A DNA stretch of 64,000 bases, taken from Adiantum capillus-veneris (taxonomy: Eukaryota; Streptophyta; Polypodiopsida; Polypodiales; Pteridaceae). Both the position numbers and the translations under genes were made by a program. Every line of letters begins with the position of its first letter. Position 1 is the first letter of the stretch. Below, in pieces: positions 22,354 through 30,735 of this stretch. Where the stretch lies: contig CM043960.1 of NCBI GenBank assembly GCA_014529385.2, positions 76,161,910-76,225,909 of the forward strand. Reading direction: 5' to 3'. The notes beneath the pieces were generated by a model. That model was not told the origin of the DNA. It did not search any database and worked only from the letters and a program-made list of their open reading frames with translations.

Positions 22354-23640
22354 TCAAACTGCTCTCACTGTCTTGTCCAACCATGCCATTGTAGGGAATT
22401 CAGGTAGAGGAGCGAGATAGTATGGCAAGGGTAAGCCTCTAGTCGTTTGACTTCGCCTGAAATCCTGTCGCTCCCTATTGCGTCTCTCTTTCTCTTCTTC
22501 GTACCTTTCAAGCCATTTTTGCATTGGCACTGAATTTAGTATACATAACTTCATGATCTTTTCTCGCATGGCCAGGTTCATTTTCTTCAGCACCCCTTGC
22601 CCTTGCGGCTCCTCTCCCACCAGTCTTGCATCCTCCTCATCGCTCCACAATCGAGGCATTTTTGGGTCAAAAACGGATAGAAATTCGGTCGTCAATACAA
22701 GAGACTCTTGCACCAGCCATCCTTTTGCCATGCTCCCCTCTGGACGCGCTTTTTGGCGAACAAAACCCTTAAGTGTTTTCATGAACCGCTCTAGAAAGAA
22801 CATCCAACGGCTGTGGACTGTACCTGTCACTGCAACCTCATCTACTACATGGACGAGCAAGTACATTTGGATAGTTAGGCAGCTCGTGGGTAGATACTTC
22901 TCAATCATGCAAACTGCCTCAATGCAGTTAGCCCTTGCGACTGCAATAGATTCCTCTCGTATCTCCTTGGAAGAGATCCACCGCACTAGCTCTGAAATCT
23001 TGTATATGTAGGTCCGCACTTCCTCCGTTAAACACCCCTTGATCACAATTGGAAGAATGAATTGCAAGAACTTATGCCAGTCGTGCGATTTCAATCCTGA
23101 CAGTTGATCGTCACGGGTGAATGCTGTCTTGAGACATCGCATATATCTTGTCGGCGTCCTGAACTCTGAAATCACCCTTTTCACTTGTTGCTCTTCGTTT
23201 TTTAGCAATACCCATGGCGCTCTTGGAAGTTTTGTTTGGCCAGCTGCATTGGTGAAAGGCCATAGCTTTGGCATCTTTCCAACTGACTGCAAATCATCTC
23301 GTGAAGCTCGATTGTCTTTCATTCCCATGATTGTCTTCCAGAGGAGCTCTCCCACATTCTTGAATATATGCATTGGATCCAGAAAATGGTTAATTAGTAG
23401 ATCACCCCAGTACGGAAACGTATGGAGAATGGACAAACGTTTCATTCCTGGAACAGGTTGCCCCTCATGTTGCTCCCATCGGCGACGCCACTCTTGTACA
23501 TGCATAGGACGACATTCAACGCGACCAAGCTGACCTTCGCGCAAGTGATGGCCATCTGGAAGATAACGATGGTGGCCTTGATAAATTGTCTTTCGAAGAG
23601 AGGCAGAATAGCGCACATCCAAAGACTGCCCGCAAATTGG
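22354..23640 (-). pseudogene. TNP2-type transposase, C-terminal half
   Basis: The open frame runs from about 23640 to 22354. It begins with a CPICG zinc-ligand pair and an RRYLPD-like HHRYLPDGHHLR motif from the end of the Transposase_21 domain, then a long DUF4218-type region (SHDWHKFLQFILPIVIKG; YLLVHVVDEVAVTGTVHSRW; RFMKTLKGFVRQKARPEGSM). A stop lies just upstream of the CPIC, and a long CT repeat follows. No methionine begins this frame, so it is a truncated relic; the N-terminal half with the expected catalytic residues is not present in the window. Confidence 0.88.
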
Positions 23641-23645
23641 ACATG

Positions 23646-23651
23646 CCTATC

Positions 23652-23699
<48 letters not shown>

Positions 23700-23709
23700 G
23701 CTCTCTACT

Positions 23710-23784
<75 letters not shown>

Positions 23785-23790
23785 CCCTAT
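23646..23790. repeat. (CT)n microsatellite
   Basis: Nearly continuous CT run with a short break near 23700-23715, abutting the truncated transposase. Open frames 23422-23817 and 23586-23798 on the plus strand are artefacts of it. Confidence 0.97.
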
Positions 23791-23794
23791 CTCT

Positions 23795-24224
23795 CTAGTG
23801 ATCGAACGAGCGACTGAGCTAGGGAGATCTAGACGCCCACGACTGCGGAGGACTACACAACATCGAAAGAGGCTGCATTAGAGGATCTAGCTAGGTCACT
23901 TAGGCTCGACATGCACAACGCCCGGTCAAACCACTGACCATGGAGGAGATTGATGAGATCCGCCAGCGACAAATGCTGATCTCCTATGATCTACCTATCC
24001 CAGCTAGCTGGTTTAGCCGTTTAGTCCACACCCAGCAGTTTAGGATTCCATAATATTTTATTTTGTCATCTTCTTACTCTGACTTTGTATCAGATCCATC
24101 ACATTGTAACTTTCTTGTCTCTTGTCTCATAGGTCACTTTGGCCTTTCGAAGACGTTAATATAACATTTCATTTCATTTCTCTCTTTAATTTTTTTTCTT
24201 TAATTTTAATTTCCTAAGCATACA
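23795..24224. other. Unassigned segment inside CACTA
   Basis: Complex sequence lying between two microsatellites. A 49-codon plus-strand open frame (ATG at 23940, MEEIDEIRQRQMLISYDL...) ends at about 24050 and is followed by an AT-rich stretch resembling a 3' untranslated region. It may be captured foreign DNA, but I do not recognise it. Confidence 0.4.
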
Positions 24225-24226
24225 TT

Positions 24227-24282
<56 letters not shown>

Positions 24283-24552
24283 TACACACACACACACCTC
24301 TCTCTCTCTCTTTCCTACACACACACACCGCTCTCTCTCTCTCTCTCTCTCTATTTCCTACACACACACACACACACACACACACACCTCTCTCTCTCTT
24401 TCTTACACACACACACATGCACACACACACACACACACCGCTCTCTCTCTTTCCTACACACACACACACACCGCTCTCTCTCTCTCTCTCTCTCTCTTTC
24501 CTACACACACACACACACACACACACGATGTAGAGAGAGAGAGAGAGAGAGA
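24227..24552. repeat. Compound CT/CA microsatellite array
   Basis: At least six blocks of (CT)n-TTCCTA-(CA)n follow one another, ending in a GA run. The recurring TTCCTACACACA junction shows that whole blocks, and not only dinucleotides, have been duplicated. The apparent 152-codon minus-strand ORF here is low-complexity. Confidence 0.95.
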
Positions 24553-24669
24553 GGGAGGGGTTGGGGGGGGCGGAGATGGACATAATACTTGTGCAGCAAG
24601 TTTCAACCAAGATCTCAACAGGTGAAAATGGCCCCTGCACGCGGGTTTCGCTTTTTCCCCCCAAATTTT

Positions 24670-24863
24670 TTTGCGTCGCTATACGCGTGGATATACGCGT
24701 CGATATACGTGTGGCAAATAAAGCCTTTCCACGTGTATATCGACGCGCACTGCGACACGTATATCGATGCGTTTAGCGACGCACGCTAATTACGTCGATA
24801 TACACTTGGAAAAGCATGGCCGTCAATATATACGCGTCGATATCTTCATGTAGTGTTGTAGTG
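24670..24863. promoter_or_regulatory. Right subterminal repeats of CACTA
   Basis: Many copies of (A/G)CGTCGATATA(C/T) in both orientations run up to the TAGTG terminus, mirroring the left end. Confidence 0.88.
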
Positions 24864-27074
24864 AAGCCAGAGCCAATGATGTACCAATCAGAACCAGATC
24901 CAGATCTAGCTAACTCCAACCATACCCAGATACAATTAGTTCATGAGAGTAAGACCTAACAAGAGAAAGATCGGGACTAAGCTAGAAATCCAAACATGCC
25001 AGCTAGTAACCAATAAGTAGGTTGTCTGTTTAAAAGACCAGTATTTGGCTAATTTGAAGATATTAAACTTGGAAAGAGTCAAAGGAATATGCCATGAAAA
25101 CCTCATGAGATACATCACATCATCCTTTATATAGTCAAAGTTATTTTTTAGAAGTATCATCAAGTATTAGATCCGTTTTTCTCAGCCAGATTTTCTGCAA
25201 ATTGTATGTATTATAACCAGATAGACAACTGCAAACTTCCAAACTCAGCTTTTGGCAGCATAACCAACAATGCTACCATACTCACCATAAGTGTCAAGGT
25301 TAATGCAAAAAGCACCAATGTTTCCATTATAAGCCACTATTTTAGAGATTGCATAGAGTACCATCTAAAGAAAAGTGAGCAGGAGGGAAGCCCTCACATA
25401 AAACCAATTAATTTTCAATTCAAAAAAACCTAGCAGCATTCCCAAGAAGTTTTATGTACTGTGTTCAAGCCCAAACTGAAATATCATCCTCAAGTAGCAT
25501 CCCATAGTCCAACAATGTACCACAAGAATGTTATCTAAACCATTTTGTTCAGTCAAGCCCAGTAGAATGGGAAGGAAAATGCCAACTCTACCTAAGTCAG
25601 TAGTCCAGAGAGAAGAATGTTTATTTATCTAATTAAAACATATCAACTAGAAACCATCTTTACGAAGCATCAGAGATAAAAAATATAAGTAACCTCTGAG
25701 CAGACGAAATCCCAAGGTTTTCTTCAAAGTGCCAGGGGAGACCAAGTCTAAGTGAAGGGAAGCACCCCTCACCTTATATAGTGGAAGAGGCCGCACACGC
25801 CGCAATTATGAAGGTGCCGCAGATGCTTAGCATAGGAGGGTAGGATGCACTTTGAATCATACCAAGCAGTTGAAGGCTCAGAGTCGCGTTCGGCAGATTT
25901 TCCCCTGTAAACTGACCTCTGAATCAATATCAAGTCAAATGAACCAAGAAAGCTTCAGATTCTGTAGAAATTTCGGCAGAGTCTCCTTTGTAAAATGGCT
26001 CTGGTGTACTCAAAAACAGACAAAAAACCAGTGTCTCTCTAACACTGTAAGCTGTGGGTAAACCACTCCTGCACTTGTACTGTCTCTCACTGTCCTGTCA
26101 CTGTCCTGTAAGCATACACTGCGACAATGCCTCAACGGCAGTAAAGCAAAGATGCAATCCCAACTGTCTAACTCACAGTCAATACATCCTAGCTGCCTAT
26201 CTAAGGGTGCTCGAGGGATCGCTCCAAGAACTGTATCACCGATAGGATCTCAACATTCGAGAATCCCCTAGCTCAATAAAACCTCACTCGACCCTCAACA
26301 AAGGCTGCAGTAAATCTGACAATACATAGACACCCATCCTTCGATCGGGGCGTATTGCGTCGCTTTATGAGTGGAAAGGGAAGAGACTAGCCTCGACAGA
26401 GTATACTACCAGTAATGCAGAGCGTATCCGAGAGGGGAGCCTAGCACTTATAGGTTTAGAGAAATTTTTAAAAAATAATTGTTGCCACTGGGCCCAAGTT
26501 CCAATAGACTGGCTAATACTAACCCAAGTAAACCAAGTGAGGTTAAATCTACAAGGGGTTGCACCCACCAAGATAAATTTCTTTGTGGTATTCATTCAGC
26601 CATGCTAATCAAGATAGCATAGTAGGCTAGCAACAATGAAATCAAGTACCATTTCCGAGTTTTACCTACCCAAGGTGGAAATCTTTAAGCTATGAGTGGG
26701 CTACTTGTACTAGAGCAACAGAGGCTTAGTCTAACTACCAGAAAAGTGTTGGGTACAGTTTTTACCAACGAACATGGTTAGGGTACTAAAACCAATAGGT
26801 AGAGTTAGTGTTACCAGGACTAGCTACCCTAGTTAGTTGTAGCGACCAAGTGTGTGTGTGAGAGTGTGTGTGTGTGTGTGTGTGTGTTCACCATAGCAAA
26901 GGATAGCAGTTAATTATTATGTAAAGCATAAGGTAAAACCCATATAAGGCAACATCTCAAAACAAGTTTGAGTGCAATTGGTTGGATGCCAAATTTTGTA
27001 GCCAGATATGTGATTCAGGACACAATCAGAGCCCCCCAGATGCTATCAAGGTCAGATGTTGAGTTACTGTGACA
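24864..27074. repeat. Repeat R copy 1, right segment
   Basis: Homologous to 48000-49669. Two stretches are absent from copy 2: about 24890-25045 and 25888-26333. It ends CTGTGACA followed by a GT run. The open frames here are short and unsupported. A GT tract at about 26853-26888 corresponds to the larger GT/GA tract at 49391-49480 in copy 2. Confidence 0.9.
25888..26333. repeat. Segment present only in R copy 1
   Basis: About 446 bp with no counterpart in copy 2, where the flanks meet near 48868. No target duplication is obvious. It contains 25966-25991, which matches 19772-19797 in the CACTA element at 25 of 26 bases. Confidence 0.7.
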
Positions 27075-27091
27075 GTGTGTGAGTGTGTGTG

Positions 27092-27362
27092 TGTGTGTAG
27101 CAGTTCTAAATCTATATATATATATATATATACGCAAACGAACACTAACTGTTCACAGACCAACAATTCTAGAAAAGTACAGTGGATTTGTACAATAATT
27201 TATTTGCAGTTGAAAATAAATTTTGTACAAGGTAATGAAGATAACAGAATATAGCTCAAGAATCCTTAAACTCAAAGTCTGGGAAATTTTGCATCACAAT
27301 AAGAGATCCACCATTTGTTAAGAACTGGACATTTTAATAAAGGAAGGTAGCCCTCACCTGCA
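27092..27362 (-). repeat. Direct repeat (pseudo-LTR), left
   Basis: Matches 30435-30735 with few substitutions and a much shorter TA run (27113-27132). On the minus strand it starts TGCAGGTGAGGG and ends GCTACACACA. Confidence 0.92.
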
Positions 27363-28063
27363 AATTTATTCGATTTTTTTACCCATCCTTTATTCCCTTT
27401 TTGTGAGATGGATGTATACCCAAGCTCCTTTCTGTGGGCAAAGGCAATCTTTAAAAGACACAATAAGGTATAAACAAGCCCAAATGGTCCATCTAAAGGG
27501 ATATTTTCATAGCATTGAGTTATGTCTGCCGTGAAGATAGAGTAAATGCTTTCTGGGAGGTTGATAAACACCTCAGCTGCGTTTTTTATGACCCAAAAAG
27601 GGCAATAATTTATATTTCTCAATCTCTTTATATCTCTGTGTTTGATGGCACAGATATCTTCGATTTCTAGTAGAACAAAATTTAAGCAGTGGGTGATATC
27701 ATTCGTAACACAAGAGAACAGGCTTTTGGAAGCGTTAGAAATCCATCTAAATTTATGCTTATGATTCTTATATGTTGGGAAGAGTACAAGAATTTTCAGA
27801 GAATCGGGACTATAACCGAGTCCTGATAATTCATTGTTCAATGTTGTAGCTACGCAAAGCGGAGAGTACTCAAGTTTAAGAAAGTCATTACTATTAAGTC
27901 TTGAATTGGCAGCCTCAAATGCCAATTTTTTACATATAAAGGATGCCGTGTTTGAGGCTTTATCTAGGCCAATAATGAGCCATTTCTTTTTAGTATCACA
28001 AATAGAGGTCTTTATTTTCGGCGTAAGCCAGGTAGTATCAGTGCTTAGCCATACTTGTGGCAT
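27272..28063 (-). pseudogene. Penelope-like reverse transcriptase, N-terminal half
   Basis: 263 codons from ATG 28063. Visible motifs: an IIGLDKASNTASFICKK block, a PTYKNHKHKFRWIS block (RT fingers), and motif A TADITQCYENIPL, whose first Asp is the expected metal ligand. About 85 residues after motif A the frame enters the direct repeat and stops, with no YxDD motif. In this family the missing half should carry motifs B and C. The frame is joined to its upstream part (28418-28038) by a shift near a T-run at 28072-28081. It is a DNA-synthesising enzyme by family, inactive as it stands. Confidence 0.72.
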
Positions 28064-28418
28064 AAGAGTGATCTTTTTTTCTTTTGAGTGTTGAAGTAAG
28101 TTGGAAGTGAACTTCCTCCTCCAGTTGGAGTTTTAAGGCCAAGTCGGCCAGGCATTCAAGTAGTGCCAATAAAGCACTTTGAGGATTTAGTGGAAAAGGA
28201 GGAATATGATTCAAGGCATTACTCAAGAGACTCCTTACTTGAGGATCCGAAATGATTTCTAAGTTAGATGTACAAACATGTAAACCAAAGTCACTGAAGT
28301 TTTTACAGAATTTTTGAAATAGATGACAAGAGCAGATAGGTATCTCATTATTATGGAGAAACTCATTGGAATAAAAAAGATTTTTAATAGGCGGGGAGTA
28401 TTTCCAACCAATCATCAC
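28038..28418 (-). pseudogene. Penelope-like upstream region with CxC and HVCTSNL motif
   Basis: Contains CSCHLFQKF, then GLHVCTSNLEIISDPQVRSL, resembling the short conserved block found ahead of the RT in non-GIY Penelope-like elements. It overlaps the RT frame in a different phase, so a frameshift separates them. Confidence 0.6.
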
Positions 28419-28596
28419 ATCTTTTAGTAATAAATTCGATCCAAAAATATGTCCAAAACATTATGCAAAGATAGCTTGGGGAGTAAAGAAATCCAAAATC
28501 TTGCTCGTAAACAAGCAATGTGAGATAATCTTTTTACACACATCTTCCTTTGGAGGTAGGTAACGTCTTCCGCAAGCAATCCTTCGATCCTGCATA

Positions 28597-28884
28597 TTAC
28601 ATATCCAAAAGGTTTCTGATTGGTAGGTTTCTTCCCCTACCTCTCACATAACTTCTACCTCTCCCTCTTCCAAACACAGATTCACTCGAGGAGGGAGTTA
28701 AGAAAGAGGTGTAAGACGCCGCCGGAGAGACAAGAGTATTAGGACGTTTGGAAACTTGAGATTCATCCTCTTCAATATTCGGTTTGATTTGGCCAACTAT
28801 ACTTTTGATACCTTTAAAGCCGCCATAAGTGGTTAGCAGAGTCCCACACCCATCATATCTAAGCTCTTCAAGTGTGTCACACAT
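28597..28884 (-). CDS. Arginine-glycine-rich ORF of the Penelope-like unit
   Basis: 95 codons ending in an RG-rich tract (GRGRGRSYVRGRGR). RG-rich tracts commonly bind RNA. No family was recognised. It lies between the RT-related frames and a larger upstream ORF on the same strand and is probably part of the same element's first protein. Confidence 0.4.
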   Translation of the reverse strand: MCDTLEELRYDGCGTLLTTYGGFKGIKSIVGQIKPNIEEDESQVSKRPNTLVSPAASYTSFLTPSSSESVFGRGRGRSYVRGRGRNLPIRNLLDM

Positions 28885-28974
28885 AATTGATCTATACTGA
28901 ATAAAGGCAATTTGAGCTAAGACCAGATCCTTCGCTTGTCCACCAAGCCAAGAGCAAAAGAGGGAAAGGTGAAA

Positions 28975-29607
28975 TTATTCTGCTTTATCAGGAAAGATAC
29001 TAGGCAGATTGTTGAGGGCATACCAAATAGCATGGTCAAACCAAATTATGCTTGACTCATAAGAAGCTTTGGGGTCTAAGAATCTGCAAGCACACTTAAG
29101 GTAAGGCATGAACACATTCCACACTATCTCGGTGTAGTAATCAGCATTGCTTTTACTAAAGGTCATCACTCCTTTAGTTCTTGCATATAAACCTATATTC
29201 GAACTACATTTTTTATCATCAAGGAAACTCATATTGAAAGGAGCTTTAATCAAATCCCCTTTGTCCAAGAGCTGGATCCCTTTCAGAACTTTAAGTTTGC
29301 ATTCCTCAATAGTAGCAGGGGCCAAGTTGGCAAAGAAGACCCAGGTTTCCATGGATATGGGTGCAAGAAATCCTTTATTCGGAAACATCCACAGCCTGTG
29401 CTCTACTCCCAAGGATTCTACCTCAACTTGTCGTGACGGTAAAAAAGGAAAGGCCCTAGAGACTTTCGGTACCATGTCCAAAAGCGAAGATTCACTGAGT
29501 GAACAAAGGTCTTTCTGAAATTCCTTTACTGCTTCTAAAGCAACTGCATCTCTACAGAAGAGGCTATTTTGGTGGAGGGACAATAGGCATAGAGGGAGCA
29601 GTAACAA
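28975..29607 (-). CDS. Unrecognised ORF in the Penelope-like unit
   Basis: 210 codons of normal amino-acid composition (SFLDDKKCSSNIGLYART, WFDHAIWYALNNLPSIFPDK). Its length and composition suggest real coding sequence. It overlaps the preceding frame 29965-29564 by a few codons, which suggests one protein broken by a frameshift. Position and strand suggest an ORF1 or N-terminal extension of the retroelement. A captured host exon is the alternative. Confidence 0.45.
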   Translation of the reverse strand: MLLLPLCLLSLHQNSLFCRDAVALEAVKEFQKDLCSLSESSLLDMVPKVSRAFPFLPSRQVEVESLGVEHRLWMFPNKGFLAPISMETWVFFANLAPATIEECKLKVLKGIQLLDKGDLIKAPFNMSFLDDKKCSSNIGLYARTKGVMTFSKSNADYYTEIVWNVFMPYLKCACRFLDPKASYESSIIWFDHAIWYALNNLPSIFPDKAE

Positions 29608-29965
29608 AGATCAGACTAAGCCCGCAAAATTTTCTAAGAAGATTGGACAGTTCAAAACCATTGGAAGAGAAAGACGCTAAGTCCTGAATATGTGATTTGG
29701 AAAGCCCAACCAGATTCGAAGTAAATTCCATCAAAAGGTTGATACCGTCAGATTTATTTTTTACAAGGAGGGCTAGTACTTTAACCCATAGGTAAAATGA
29801 AATCAGTTGGACAAGAGATAGACTAGACTCCTTCGAAGCATCGTAAATTAGGGCAGAAGCTTCTCTATCTTGTATACATTTTAGTACAAGAAGAGAGGCA
29901 AGGGAAAGGGGTTCCACGGGAAGAACCAGTCCTTGGGAAAGGGAAACAATCTGCAAAATTATCAT
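29564..29965 (-). CDS. Unrecognised ORF, possible start of element protein
   Basis: 133 codons rich in leucine and serine. Immediately before it on the minus strand is TTTTGCAG, which resembles a 3' splice site, so this could be an exon. It leads into 29607-28975 in another frame. Confidence 0.35.
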   Translation of the reverse strand: MIILQIVSLSQGLVLPVEPLSLASLLVLKCIQDREASALIYDASKESSLSLVQLISFYLWVKVLALLVKNKSDGINLLMEFTSNLVGLSKSHIQDLASFSSNGFELSNLLRKFCGLSLIFVTAPSMPIVPPPK

Positions 29966-30021
29966 TAGTTAGAATTCCATAGTCTAGGAAGCGTATAGAC
30001 CTGAAGATCTAACACAAAGAG

Positions 30022-30189
30022 TTACATCTTTTTGAATTTTACAGCCCTATGAAGATAAGGCCTAGTTCTATGTGAGATACAAGGGAAGGTCTTTTCTATT
30101 TCTTTAGCTAGTCGTAATTTCTCTGAAATCAGAGCTCTTTTTTCTGGGTCAGAGCAAACTTTCATTCTTGCAGTGAGCTTTCCCACGAC
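30022..30189 (-). CDS. Short unrecognised basic ORF preceded by an acceptor-like site
   Basis: About 55 codons, with an internal ATG at 30165, rich in Lys and Arg (KRALISEKLRLAKEIEKTF), ending with a stop at 30022-30024. The upstream TTCTGTTAACCAG resembles a 3' splice site. It could be a terminal exon or a fragment of the retroelement's first protein. Confidence 0.3.
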   Translation of the reverse strand, partial: VVGKLTARMKVCSDPEKRALISEKLRLAKEIEKTFPCISHRTRPYLHRAVKFKKM

Positions 30190-30434
30190 CTGGTTAACAG
30201 AAGTAATAGATCATGTAAATGATAGTATTTAAAGTAAAGTGAGAAACATAAATATAAAGTGGAATGGTAGTGCTAGCAACCTTTCACCAGTCAGGTTAAA
30301 GAAAACCACAGAGATTGTGTGATAGCACCCCAGCCTATTAGAGTATACACAATATACTATAATAGGTGAAAGTTTCTAGAGTCATTGTCTGAGAGAGAAA
30401 AACTGTCAAGTCAATCTCTCTTTTGCGTTTATTG

Positions 30435-30453
30435 TGTGTGTAGCAGTTCTAAA

Positions 30454-30501
<48 letters not shown>

Positions 30502-30735
30502 TATACGCAATCGAACACTAATTGTTCATAGACCAACAATTCTAGAAAAGTATAGTGGATTTGTACAATAATTTATTTGCAGTTGAAAATAAATTTTGTA
30601 CAAGGTAATGAAGATAACAGAATATAGCTCAAGAATCCTTAAACCCAAAGTCTGGAAAATTTTGCATCATAATAAGAGATCCACCATTTGTTAAGAAATG
30701 GACGTTTTAATCAAGGAAGGTAGCCCTCACCTGCA
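30435..30735 (-). repeat. Direct repeat (pseudo-LTR), right, with long TA run
   Basis: Second copy of 27092-27362. The TA microsatellite at about 30459-30499 is roughly twice as long as in the left copy. Confidence 0.92.

Larger units (their letters stand above)
19515..24863 (-). mobile_element. CACTA (En/Spm) DNA transposon, transposase truncated
   Basis: 5349 bp beginning CACTATAACA and ending TGTAGTG (reverse complement CACTACAACA), with 3-bp duplications AAG at 19512-19514 and 24864-24866. R copy 2 carries the empty site at 47997-47999. Both ends have clustered subterminal GCGTCGATAT-like motifs. Minus-strand coding remnants are, in transcription order, the TNP2 C-terminal half, a DUF4216-type domain and a Transposase_24-like region. 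The N-terminal half of TNP2 is missing and microsatellite-rich DNA stands in its place, so the copy is probably non-autonomous. Confidence 0.95.
27092..30735 (-). mobile_element. Penelope-like retroelement with flanking direct repeats
   Basis: Direct repeats 27092-27362 and 30435-30735 flank minus-strand coding remnants whose order fits Penelope-like elements: a GHV.T.DL-type upstream motif, a DKA..N..F.CKK motif, and RT motif A (TADITQCYENIPL). The repeat at 27092-27362 contains the last codons and 3' end of the RT frame, and a truncated copy of the same 3' end lies upstream at 30435-30735. That is the partial head-to-tail arrangement called pseudo-LTRs in this class. RT motifs B and C and any GIY-YIG endonuclease were not found, so the copy is defective. 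Confidence 0.7.

Noticed and set aside
23422-23817. Plus-strand ORFs with long Leu-Ser runs
   Set aside because: Antisense to the transposase relic and then CT repeat; no protein signal.
24206-24664. 152-codon minus-strand ORF of Cys/Val and Arg/Glu runs
   Set aside because: Pure translation of CA and CT microsatellites.
26-27074. Calling repeat R a confirmed LTR
   Set aside because: TG...CA ends and a purine-rich flank are suggestive, but there is no PBS after copy 1 and no target duplication, so it is kept as an unclassified repeat.
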